From positions 1-64,000 of the forward strand of contig NZ_JACWMX010000001.1 of NCBI RefSeq assembly GCF_014773245.1: 64,000 nt of DNA, in the 5' to 3' direction. How positions within the stretch are numbered: the stretch's first letter is position 1; each line of letters opens with the position of its first letter. Of this stretch, positions 1 to 6,689 are shown in pieces. A model generated the notes under the pieces. It searched no databases. It saw only the letters and a program-made list of their open reading frames with translations, and was not told where the DNA came from. The position numbers and the translations under genes were made by a program. This stretch comes from Mucilaginibacter glaciei (GTDB lineage Bacteria > Bacteroidota > Bacteroidia > Sphingobacteriales > Sphingobacteriaceae).

Positions 1-151
1 TATCAGCGGTGCCTACGTCTTTTTTAGTATCGGCAGTGCCAACATCTTTCTTAGTAGTTTGTGCTTTTTTAGGAGCAGGTGCAGCAGCGTTAACGTTGAT
101 AGATAAACCTGTAGTAAGGATAAGTGCGATTGCTATAATTGATATTTTCAT
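1..151 (-). CDS. KKDVGTAD-repeat secreted peptide, copy A (C-terminus outside window)
   Basis: The start codon is at 151 and the frame is still open at base 1, so only 50 codons are seen. The N-terminus (MKISIIAIALILTTGLS then INVNAAAPAPKK) is a signal peptide with a probable cleavage site after NVNA. Two copies of TKKDVGTAD follow (residues 33-41 and 42-50). It is almost identical, including its 5' untranslated stretch, to the next copy at 218-424, which implies a recent tandem duplication. It is the last visible member of a minus-strand array running from 1258 leftwards. No function is known to me; the repeated short unit recalls a multicopy peptide precursor, but that is inference. Confidence 0.8.
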   Translation of the reverse strand, partial: MKISIIAIALILTTGLSINVNAAAPAPKKAQTTKKDVGTADTKKDVGTAD

Positions 152-217
152 GATTGTATTATATATGTGTTTGGGTCCTTTTGTAATTGAATTTTTTATA
201 TCGGAAGTGGGGGATTA

Positions 218-424
218 TTAATCGGCAGTGCCTACATCTTTTTTGGTATCAGCAGTACCTACATCTTTTTTAGTATCAGCGGTGCCTACGTCTTTTTTAG
301 TATCGGCAGTGCCAACATCTTTTTTAGTAGTTTGTGCTTTTTTAGGAGCCGGTGCAGCAGCATTAACGTTGATAGATAAACCTGTAGTAAGGATAAGAGC
401 GATTGCTATGATTGATTTTTTCAT
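218..424 (-). CDS. KKDVGTAD-repeat secreted peptide, copy B (four repeats)
   Basis: This 68-residue protein has a signal peptide (residues 1 to about 22, MKKSIIAIALILTTGLS then INVNA) and a short AAPAPKKAQT linker. The rest is four perfect tandem copies of the nonapeptide TKKDVGTAD, residues 33-68, encoded by 27-bp repeats at 221-328. The stop follows the last Asp directly, so the C-terminus is KKDVGTAD-COOH as in every complete array member. There is no cysteine in the mature part and no lipobox. Spacing to its neighbours is 52 and 66 bases on the same strand, which suggests one transcript. I do not recognise a family. The antisense strand of the repeat is also open (MPTSFLVSA repeated), but that is a by-product of the repeat. 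Confidence 0.85.
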   Translation of the reverse strand: MKKSIIAIALILTTGLSINVNAAAPAPKKAQTTKKDVGTADTKKDVGTADTKKDVGTADTKKDVGTAD

Positions 425-476
425 GATTATATATTGGGGTCTTTTTGTAATTGAATTTTTTATTTATTGGGGTTGA

Positions 477-683
477 TTAGTCGGCAGTGCCTACGTCTTT
501 TTTAGTGCCGGCAGCGCTTTTCTTTAAGTCGGCAGTGCCAACGTCTTTCTTGGTATCGGCAGTACCTACATCTTTTTTGGTAAATGATTTTTTAACAGAA
601 TCGCGTTTAGCGGTAGTAATGGTTGCTGCAGATAAAGCGCCTGTGCTTAAAATTAATGCGATTGCGATGATTGACTTTTTCAT
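477..683 (-). CDS. KKDVGTAD-repeat secreted peptide, copy C (three repeats)
   Basis: A 68-residue exported protein. The signal peptide is MKKSIIAIALILSTGALSAA, followed by a linker TITTAKRDSVKKSF. Then come two perfect TKKDVGTAD units (residues 35-43 and 44-52), a degenerate 7-residue block LKKSAAG (53-59) and a final TKKDVGTAD (60-68) before the stop. The preserved last copy beside a decayed internal one suggests that the free C-terminal KKDVGTAD is what selection keeps. It sits mid-array, between the single-copy lipoprotein members upstream and the multi-copy members downstream. Function unknown. Confidence 0.85.
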   Translation of the reverse strand: MKKSIIAIALILSTGALSAATITTAKRDSVKKSFTKKDVGTADTKKDVGTADLKKSAAGTKKDVGTAD

Positions 684-746
684 GATTTTATATTTTGAAT
701 ATTTTATATGATCTGTGTTGAAAGTTTTATGAAATTGATACGACGA

Positions 747-890
747 TTAATCGGCAGTGCCCACATCTTTTTTGGTTGATACGGTGCTTTGCTCAATAGT
801 AGCAGTTGGCTTTACCGGTGCTTGTTTGCTGCATGATGTTAAAATGCCGGTGGTTAGTAATAATGCTGCTGCTATAGTTATCTTTTTCAT
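747..890 (-). CDS. KKDVGTAD small lipoprotein, copy D (47 aa)
   Basis: Read directly from the complementary strand: a 47-codon frame from ATG at 890 to TAA at 747. It starts MKKITIAAALLLTTGILTSC, a lipoprotein signal peptide with lipobox L-T-S-C (Cys20). The mature part is about 28 residues (CSKQAPVKPTATIEQSTVS) and ends in a single TKKDVGTAD. Unlike copies A to C it would be lipidated and membrane-anchored. Length, spacing (39 and 63 bases to its neighbours) and the identical C-terminus make it part of the same array. Function unknown. Confidence 0.8.
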   Translation of the reverse strand: MKKITIAAALLLTTGILTSCSKQAPVKPTATIEQSTVSTKKDVGTAD

Positions 891-929
891 AATATTTTGT
901 ATCGGATTTTTAATGGTTGAGTGAATGAA

Positions 930-1073
930 TTAATCGGCAGTGCCTACGTCTTTTTTGGTGGCTATTGTGCTGCGTTCAAGGGTTGCGGTAGTTTGTACCG
1001 GCGTTTGCTTGGTACATGATGGTAAAATACCTGTAGAGAAAATTAATGCTGCTGCGATGATTATTTTTTTCAT
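930..1073 (-). CDS. KKDVGTAD small lipoprotein, copy E (47 aa)
   Basis: A 47-codon frame, ATG at 1073, stop at 930. It starts MKKIIIAAALIFSTGILPSC, a lipoprotein signal with lipobox L-P-S-C. The short mature part (CTKQTPVQTTATLERSTIA) ends in TKKDVGTAD. It aligns end to end with copy D without gaps, so the two are paralogues of the same lipidated subtype. It lies 39 bases upstream of copy D and 41 downstream of copy F on the same strand. No known family is recognised. Confidence 0.8.
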   Translation of the reverse strand: MKKIIIAAALIFSTGILPSCTKQTPVQTTATLERSTIATKKDVGTAD

Positions 1074-1114
1074 GATATATTTTATTATATTTATTACCTG
1101 ATCGATCTAATGGA

Positions 1115-1258
1115 TTAATCTGCCGTACCTATATCCTTACGGATACCTATTGTGCTTTGTAAAATAACGTCTATTGTACTTTTAACATGAGTGCGCTGAA
1201 TACATGATGTAAGTATACCTGCAAACACTAATAATGAGGCAAGGAAGATTTTTTTCAT
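1115..1258 (-). CDS. KKDVGTAD-like small lipoprotein, copy F (47 aa, divergent)
   Basis: First gene of the array in the transcription direction: ATG at 1258, stop at 1115, 47 codons. The N-terminus MKKIFLASLLVFAGILTSC is a lipoprotein signal with lipobox L-T-S-C. The mature part ends RKDIGTAD, a conservative variant of KKDVGTAD (K to R, V to I). The middle differs from copies D and E (IQRTHVKSTIDVILQSTIGI) but keeps their exact length. It is the most divergent copy and probably the oldest. An array promoter should lie in the AT-rich gap at 1259-1589. Confidence 0.78.
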   Translation of the reverse strand: MKKIFLASLLVFAGILTSCIQRTHVKSTIDVILQSTIGIRKDIGTAD

Positions 1259-1589
1259 TATATTATAAGTTAAGTTTTATTATTAAAATTAATTATTTGC
1301 CATGTGCTTTATACTAATTAGTTAATAGCTTTCGCGATAAAACTGTAACCATTGGTTTATAATTTCACCTGGTCTTGTGTATTATTATTTTATTAAATAA
1401 TACGCACGCAAAAATGTTGATAACTTATTAACAATCAATTATTTAACACTGCAAATATAAATATGTTTTTTACTTTTTAGGAAATATTTTAAAATAATTT
1501 TTTCGGTTCATTTTTACAAATTTTTAGCAAAGGTTTATAGTTGTTATTTATTTCATAACTTTCCCCGCAATTCAACGTATAGAGTTCTG
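1259..1589. promoter_or_regulatory. AT-rich divergent intergenic region
   Basis: About 330 bases separate the leftward KKDVGTAD array from the rightward TPR sensor gene. The stretch is very AT-rich with runs of A and T and holds no ORF I can support. Both transcripts must start here, so it is the place to look for their promoters. I could not pick a convincing Bacteroidota promoter (TTTG then TAnnTTTG) on either strand. Confidence 0.4.
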
Positions 1590-3044
1590 ATGATTAAATT
1601 TTATACCTTTTTAATTTTACTGTTTGCTGGTTACTCCTTTTCTGTTTACGCAAAAGAGTCAGACGGAGTTGCCGGGCAGGATACTATAGAGGTGAAAAAA
1701 TTATATAGCCGTGGTTTTGACTATCGTTATACCGATCCACAGCAAACTGTTGATGATGCCGCAGCAGCTTTAGCCATTGCCGAAAAACTGCCCGATCTGC
1801 CGCAATTCAAGAAATTTTTGGGCGAATCTTATCGTATAAAGGGTATAGGTAATTATTATTTAAACCAGTCGCGCGCGGCTATAGATGACTATCTGAAGGC
1901 CCGTAACATATTCCGTGATCTGAACGACCTGCGCAGCGAAGCCAAGGTGAACAACAATATTGGTAACCTTTACCTGGACAGCGATTACGGCAAAGCCTTA
2001 GAGTACCTTAACTCCTCCCTGCAAATAGCACAAAAACTATCAGACCAGGGCCTTATCGGCTCTTCTTATCTCAATATCGGTAACGTATATTATCGTAAAA
2101 AAAGCTACTACCAGGCATTGGCCTATTATGATAAGGGCAACGCTATCTTTACCGCCATCAAAGATTCTGTTAACCTGATTCAAGCTCTGCAAAACCGGGG
2201 GGTTATTTATTTCAGTATCAATCAGTTTGTTAAAGCCGAACAGTTGCTTACCACTGCCGTTAAAGCTGCCAAGGAAAAGGATATGAATAAATCTGTAGCC
2301 AGTACAAATCTTACTCTGGCCTCACTTTACATAGCGCAAGACAGGTTTGCCGAGGCTGAAAACGCCATACAAGAGGGGCAGGCGTTTGCATTAGCGGTAA
2401 AGGATGATAAACTGGCATCCGATTATAATTTTACTACTTACCAGTTGGAGCTAAAGCGGAAGAATTACGAAAAGGCGTTACATTACCTTCAAATAGTTTT
2501 CAGGCAGGATAGCACCATTCACATTTCTAACGAATCGACCCAGATAAACATTATCCAGGAACAATTCAAGCAGGAAGCTAAACAGCGGGAGAATGACCTC
2601 ATTTTGCAGCGCCAGCAAAACGACCGGATAAAATTTTGGGCGGTTACCGTAGTTGCAGGCTTGTTGTTGGTAGTAATTGCCCTGTTGATGAACAATGTAA
2701 AGCGCAAAACTGCAACGAATGCACAGCTTACCACGTTGAACGCCGAAGTATTACGCCAGAAGGATAATCTTGACAGGATCAACCATCATCTGGAAGAGAT
2801 TATTGACGAACGAACGAAGGATTTACAGATTAAGAACAGGAAACTTTCTGAGTATTCATCGTACTTGTCTCATCAGATACGGGGGCCAATCGCTACACTG
2901 CGCGGGTTGATGAACCTGGAGCGCGAAGGTCTTGTTGACGAGAAGGAATGTATTAACATGATGGATAAATGCGTATCAGATATCGATCAGAAAATTATTG
3001 AAATGAGCGATATGCTTAATGATACCAGCAAGACAGTTTTTTAA
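1590..3044 (+). CDS. TPR membrane sensor with DHp domain but no kinase ATPase domain
   Basis: 484 residues. A signal peptide or N-terminal anchor (1 to about 21) is followed by tetratricopeptide repeats over about residues 70-330 (for example NNIGNLYLDSDYGKALEYL and YLNIGNVYYRKKSYYQALAYY), a membrane helix at about 349-371, a coiled coil, and a histidine-kinase dimerisation domain with the phospho-acceptor motif S-H-Q-I-R-G-P (His428). Only about 56 residues follow the His, so the HATPase_c domain is absent. It ends cleanly with a stop and a minus-strand gene follows 3 bases later. The TPR block should face the periplasm and the DHp the cytoplasm. TPR sensor kinases are common in Bacteroidota; DHp-only forms cannot autophosphorylate and may act as phosphotransfer or dimerisation partners. 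It is divergent from the KKDVGTAD peptide array. Confidence 0.85.
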   Translation: MIKFYTFLILLFAGYSFSVYAKESDGVAGQDTIEVKKLYSRGFDYRYTDPQQTVDDAAAALAIAEKLPDLPQFKKFLGESYRIKGIGNYYLNQSRAAIDDYLKARNIFRDLNDLRSEAKVNNNIGNLYLDSDYGKALEYLNSSLQIAQKLSDQGLIGSSYLNIGNVYYRKKSYYQALAYYDKGNAIFTAIKDSVNLIQALQNRGVIYFSINQFVKAEQLLTTAVKAAKEKDMNKSVASTNLTLASLYIAQDRFAEAENAIQEGQAFALAVKDDKLASDYNFTTYQLELKRKNYEKALHYLQIVFRQDSTIHISNESTQINIIQEQFKQEAKQRENDLILQRQQNDRIKFWAVTVVAGLLLVVIALLMNNVKRKTATNAQLTTLNAEVLRQKDNLDRINHHLEEIIDERTKDLQIKNRKLSEYSSYLSHQIRGPIATLRGLMNLEREGLVDEKECINMMDKCVSDIDQKIIEMSDMLNDTSKTVF

Positions 3045-3047
3045 TAG

Positions 3048-3347
3048 CTAACTGGCCAGCCTTGCCGGTATACTGCTGTGAATTTTCGCCTCTAACAAAC
3101 CGAGATAAACACAATATCGGGATATCATTTGTAAAATGAGTAGCTGTTTATGTTTTTTATATCCCGCTGTTTCAAAGGCGATAGTTTTTTTGCCCGCGGT
3201 TACAAAAAAAGCCACCTCGCCCCTTGAAGGTTTAAAACGCGCCTTAAACAGATCAAAGGCTTTAACCTTTAACTTACTTTGGGTATCGTGAATCGTTCCA
3301 TCACCGGTCACGTCCGCACTCGATATCGATATCATGTAGTTTGACAT
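3048..3347 (-). CDS. hypothetical protein (99 aa)
   Basis: I do not recognise this protein. The start is placed at the ATG at 3347 (MSNYMISISSADVTGDGT), because the longer open frame up to 3398 begins with an unlikely stretch rich in Cys, Phe and Trp. The product is basic and soluble, with no signal peptide or membrane segment. It contains KLKVKAFDLFKARFKPSRGE, followed by an Ala- and Lys-rich centre. A 16-bp inverted repeat sits just upstream of the ATG. It lies 200 bases downstream of an XRE regulator on the same strand and ends 3 bases from the convergent TPR sensor gene. Confidence 0.5.
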   Translation of the reverse strand: MSNYMISISSADVTGDGTIHDTQSKLKVKAFDLFKARFKPSRGEVAFFVTAGKKTIAFETAGYKKHKQLLILQMISRYCVYLGLLEAKIHSSIPARLAS

Positions 3348-3348
3348 A

Positions 3349-3364
3349 GTACAACTTTTTGTAC
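3349..3364. promoter_or_regulatory. inverted repeat GTACAA-N4-TTGTAC
   Basis: Perfect 6-bp arms around a 4-base spacer, ending 1 base before the ATG at 3347 of the 99-residue protein. The position could suit an operator or a small hairpin over the start codon. The nearby XRE-type regulator (3547-3927) is an obvious candidate binder, but that is only inference. Confidence 0.4.
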
Positions 3365-3546
3365 AAAAGCTAATGCAATTATAAAACCACAAATGCAAAC
3401 ACTACAGCATATTTTTCATTACGATAAGCCTTAAGCAAAATACCATGTTAAATTTCATTTCATTTAAAAATATTAAATGAAGGTAAAAAGAATGGCGCAC
3501 TGTAAACAAAACTACCTGTTGTTATTAATGAACAGTGTGCAGTATA

Positions 3547-3927
3547 TTAAACTGTTACGCTGCCTTTGCTCAGCAATTCTTCATAAAGCAAAATTACTTT
3601 ACGTTGCAGGTTAGTGATCTCCAATTCTCTGTCGATAAGTTTCTTTTGGATAATGTTAAGGTTGGCGTCTTGCACGCTTGGCTCTTCAACATATTCTAAC
3701 GATAGCAGGTTAACTACACTAACTTCAAAAATATTGGCAATTTGCTCCAGCCGCGATAAATTAATATCGGTTACGCCGGTTTCAATTTTTGAAAAAGCGG
3801 GAATAGAAATACCAAGGCGGTTAGCGACGTCTTCCTGACTCCAGCTACGCTCGTGGCGCAGGGTGCGGATATTTTTACCGGCAGACTTGTTGGTTTTCTT
3901 CTTAATAGTTTCGGTCATCATGAACAT
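3547..3927 (-). CDS. XRE-family helix-turn-helix regulator
   Basis: 126 residues. An HTH_3 domain spans about residues 18-75 (GKNIRTLRHERSWSQEDVA, RLGISIPAFSKIETG, then LEQIANIFEVSVVNLL), followed by a C-terminal coiled coil (LNIIQKKLIDRELEITNLQ). This layout, an XRE domain plus a short coiled coil that probably dimerises it, is common in Bacteroidota. ATG codons at 3927, 3921 and 3918 are all possible starts; MTETIKKKTNK from 3918 would be the shortest. It is a cytoplasmic DNA-binding protein with unknown targets. The next gene on the strand has an inverted repeat at its start. Confidence 0.85.
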   Translation of the reverse strand: MFMMTETIKKKTNKSAGKNIRTLRHERSWSQEDVANRLGISIPAFSKIETGVTDINLSRLEQIANIFEVSVVNLLSLEYVEEPSVQDANLNIIQKKLIDRELEITNLQRKVILLYEELLSKGSVTV

Positions 3928-4079
3928 AGTAATAATTAATTATTGGAAAAAGGGTATAAACGAGTATCCAAACCCAGTGCCATAATTAAATATGCCCTTA
4001 ACAGGCTGTATTAACATATAGTTAAAGTATTGGGGAAATTTTTTCGTGGAATTTGTTCTACAAGTACGGGTATAAATTC

Positions 4080-6362
4080 TTATTCTATCCCGCTTAGAAT
4101 ACTTAGTTTTGCGAATTTTAACAGCAGTTGTTTTTGGCCTATTTCCTTAAAAAAGATGGTTGCCTTAATATCTGGTTTATTTCCTTCTAAGCTAATAACT
4201 TTCCCGAAACCAAAACGCTCATGCTCTACCTGCATCCCAACCTGCAGGTTAGTTGTATCTGATGGCTTAAAATCGGGCGATGGTATGTGTGCTTTTGCCA
4301 GTATAGATGTTGTTTTTACCGGCGGTGCAGTAGCGGCCTTTGGCTTGCTGTAAGTGTCGTTTTTGCGTGTCCAGGCACTGCGTTCATCATCAAACGAACC
4401 TGCGGATGGGGCCGGTTTAGCTGTGAAATCAAGCTCTAAATATTGGGCATCTATTTCATCTAAAAAACGGCTGGGCTCACAGCTTATCAGCGTGCCAAAT
4501 TTAAAACGCGATGTAGCGTAGCTGATCGTCAGTTTATATTCGGCTCGGGTAATAGCAACATAAAAGAGGCGGCGTTCTTCCTCCAGGTCGCTGCGTGAGT
4601 TGAGCGACATTTGCGAGGGGAACAGGTTTTCTTCCAGCCCCACAATATGCACCTGCGGGAATTCAAGCCCCTTAGAAGAGTGGATGGTCATCAACGATAC
4701 CGTGTCGGCATCCTTGTTTTTATCTTTATCATCATTAGTTAAAAGGGCCACGTCCTGCATAAAAACATCCAGGCCTTTTTCCTCGATATCTTCGCGCTCG
4801 CTAAACTCTTTTATACCATTCAATAGCTCCTGAATATTTTCGTAACGGTTAAGGCCTTCAACAGATTTATCTTCGTAAAGATCTTTAAGCAAGCCCGAGT
4901 GCTGTGCAATGTGCAACGCTGCCTCATAAGCAGTTAGTGTTTTAGTAAGCACCTGGAAACTTTGAATCATCACGGCGAAGGCTGTTAACGACGCGGGGGC
5001 CTTTTCTACGTAGCGGTGCGGCTCCAATATTACCTCGAAAGGCGTAATACTATTTTTATCAGCAGCTACAATTATCCTGTCAACCGTAGTATCGCCAATG
5101 CCGCGTTTAGGATAATTGATAACACGTTTCAATGCTTCCTCGTCGTTAGGGTTAAAGGTAAGCCTGAAGTAGGCTATAAGGTCCTTGATCTCCTTACGCT
5201 GGTAAAATGAAAGGCCGCCATAAATCTTGTACGGGATGCCGTTTTTACGCAGCGCCTCTTCCATCGAGCGCGATTGTGCATTTGTACGGTACAAAATAGC
5301 AAAATCGTGCCATTTTAAACCGTTAGAGCTGCGCTGAAACATAATGGCATCGGCCACTAATTTACCTTCTTCGTTATCGCTGAAGGCACGCATTACTTTG
5401 ATCTTATCGCCCGATTCTTTTTCAGAAAATACGTTTTTCTTTAGCTGCTCTTTGTTATTGGCAATAACGCTGTTAGCAACGTTTACAATGTTTTGGGTGG
5501 AGCGATAATTTTGCTCCAGCTTAAACACTTTAAGATCGGGGTAATCCTTTTCAAAGTTCAGGATGTTTTGGATATTGGCCCCACGGAAAGCGTAAATACT
5601 TTGCGCATCATCGCCTACCACACAAATATTTTCATTAACCGCAGCAAGGCGCTTAACGATCAGGTATTGCGAAAAGTTGGTATCCTGATACTCATCAACC
5701 ATTAAATATTTAAAGCGGTGCTGGTATTTGTTCAACACTTCGGGATAGCGTTTTAACAGCTCGTTGGTCTTGAACAACAGATCGTCAAAATCCATAGCAC
5801 CGGCGCGGTAGCAACGCTGCGCGTAAGTTTCGTAGATCTTGCCCATCATAGGGCGCCCGCTCGATATATCGTCGGCCTGGATCTGGTCGTTCTGCTGGTA
5901 TTCTGTCCAGGCAACCAGGTTATTTTTAGCTGCCGAGATGCGGTTAAGTACAAAGTTTACGCTGTACAGCTTATCGTCCAGCTGCATCTCTTTTAAAATT
6001 GCGCGCAACACGCTCTTGCTATCGTCGGTATCGTAAATGGTAAAGTTGCTTGGATAGCCAATTTTATCGGCCTCTACCCGCAGCAATTTTGCAAAAACCG
6101 AGTGGAAAGTACCCATCCAGATGTTTTTTGCCTCCGGGCCGCAAATGTGGTTGATCCGTTCGCGCATTTCGCGCGCGGCTTTATTGGTAAACGTAAGCAC
6201 CAGTATGTTAAATGAATCTACACCGCTGCGGATAAGGTGCGCTACCCTGAAAGTAATAACACGTGTTTTGCCAGATCCCGCACCGGCTATGATCATAACC
6301 GGGCCCTTTGTTTGCAGTACGGCAGCCTTTTGCTCGGGGTTTAACCCTTCTAAATAATCCAA
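4080..6362 (-). CDS. uvrD: ATP-dependent DNA helicase UvrD/PcrA
   Basis: 760 residues, normal for the family. This superfamily 1A 3'-5' helicase acts in nucleotide excision and mismatch repair and in clearing replication blocks. Visible motifs: Q-motif LNPEQKAAV (7-15), Walker A GAGSGKT (27-33), Walker B VDEYQDTN, motif III GDDAQSIYAFRGA, motif IV EQNYRSTQNI, motif V TIHSSKGLEF and motif VI YVAITRAEYKL. The C-terminal tail (FGFGKVISLEG) matches the PcrA RNA-polymerase-binding region. The start appears to be TTG at 6362: no in-frame ATG exists upstream before a stop, homologous proteins begin MDYL, and a purine-rich GAGGAAAAGGA precedes the TTG. It is transcribed alone. Confidence 0.96.
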   Translation of the reverse strand: MDYLEGLNPEQKAAVLQTKGPVMIIAGAGSGKTRVITFRVAHLIRSGVDSFNILVLTFTNKAAREMRERINHICGPEAKNIWMGTFHSVFAKLLRVEADKIGYPSNFTIYDTDDSKSVLRAILKEMQLDDKLYSVNFVLNRISAAKNNLVAWTEYQQNDQIQADDISSGRPMMGKIYETYAQRCYRAGAMDFDDLLFKTNELLKRYPEVLNKYQHRFKYLMVDEYQDTNFSQYLIVKRLAAVNENICVVGDDAQSIYAFRGANIQNILNFEKDYPDLKVFKLEQNYRSTQNIVNVANSVIANNKEQLKKNVFSEKESGDKIKVMRAFSDNEEGKLVADAIMFQRSSNGLKWHDFAILYRTNAQSRSMEEALRKNGIPYKIYGGLSFYQRKEIKDLIAYFRLTFNPNDEEALKRVINYPKRGIGDTTVDRIIVAADKNSITPFEVILEPHRYVEKAPASLTAFAVMIQSFQVLTKTLTAYEAALHIAQHSGLLKDLYEDKSVEGLNRYENIQELLNGIKEFSEREDIEEKGLDVFMQDVALLTNDDKDKNKDADTVSLMTIHSSKGLEFPQVHIVGLEENLFPSQMSLNSRSDLEEERRLFYVAITRAEYKLTISYATSRFKFGTLISCEPSRFLDEIDAQYLELDFTAKPAPSAGSFDDERSAWTRKNDTYSKPKAATAPPVKTTSILAKAHIPSPDFKPSDTTNLQVGMQVEHERFGFGKVISLEGNKPDIKATIFFKEIGQKQLLLKFAKLSILSGIE

Positions 6363-6507
6363 ATCCTTTTCCTCTTTTCTTGTACCGCGAAATTAAGGTT
6401 TTAGCATGAAAGGAAAAGGATTTAGAGCACACAGTTTTCAACTTTTACCGGCCTGTGTTAGTAAATGATGGTGACCTGTTCACCACTCAAGCTTTTCGCA
6501 TAGTTGG

Positions 6508-6576
6508 GTGTTCCGCTGCGTGTTCCGTTTTTTATAAAGTGTTCCGCAGTGTTCCGTTTAAAACGGAACGGAACAC
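6508..6576. repeat. clustered GTGTTCCG repeats with palindrome
   Basis: Four direct copies of GTGTTCCG (6508-6515, 6520-6527, 6539-6546, 6549-6556) are followed by the inverted form CGGAACAC (6569-6576). The palindrome GTTCCGTTTAAAACGGAAC spans 6551-6569. The element lies in the 327-base gap between the divergent uvrD and DUF255 genes; the rest of that gap holds nothing I recognise. Related GTTCA-type clusters occur at 34270 and 54951, so this is probably a REP-like dispersed repeat rather than an operator, though the location allows either. Confidence 0.7.
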
Positions 6577-6689
6577 CACCGCAAATCTCCATGCCCTCTG
6601 TGGTTAAAAATCTTATCCGTTACCCCACTTGCACATCGGCAAAACAATTAACAATTTAGCCCCTTATCTAAGCAAAGCAATCTACCCGC

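Noticed and set aside
218..680. 27-bp direct repeats as a CRISPR array
   Set aside because: The units are contiguous with no spacers and encode protein in frame. No cas genes are present.
9..711. Long plus-strand frames reading MPTSFLVSA repeated
   Set aside because: They are the antisense of the 27-bp repeats encoding TKKDVGTAD. Real signal peptides and the shared C-terminus lie on the minus strand.
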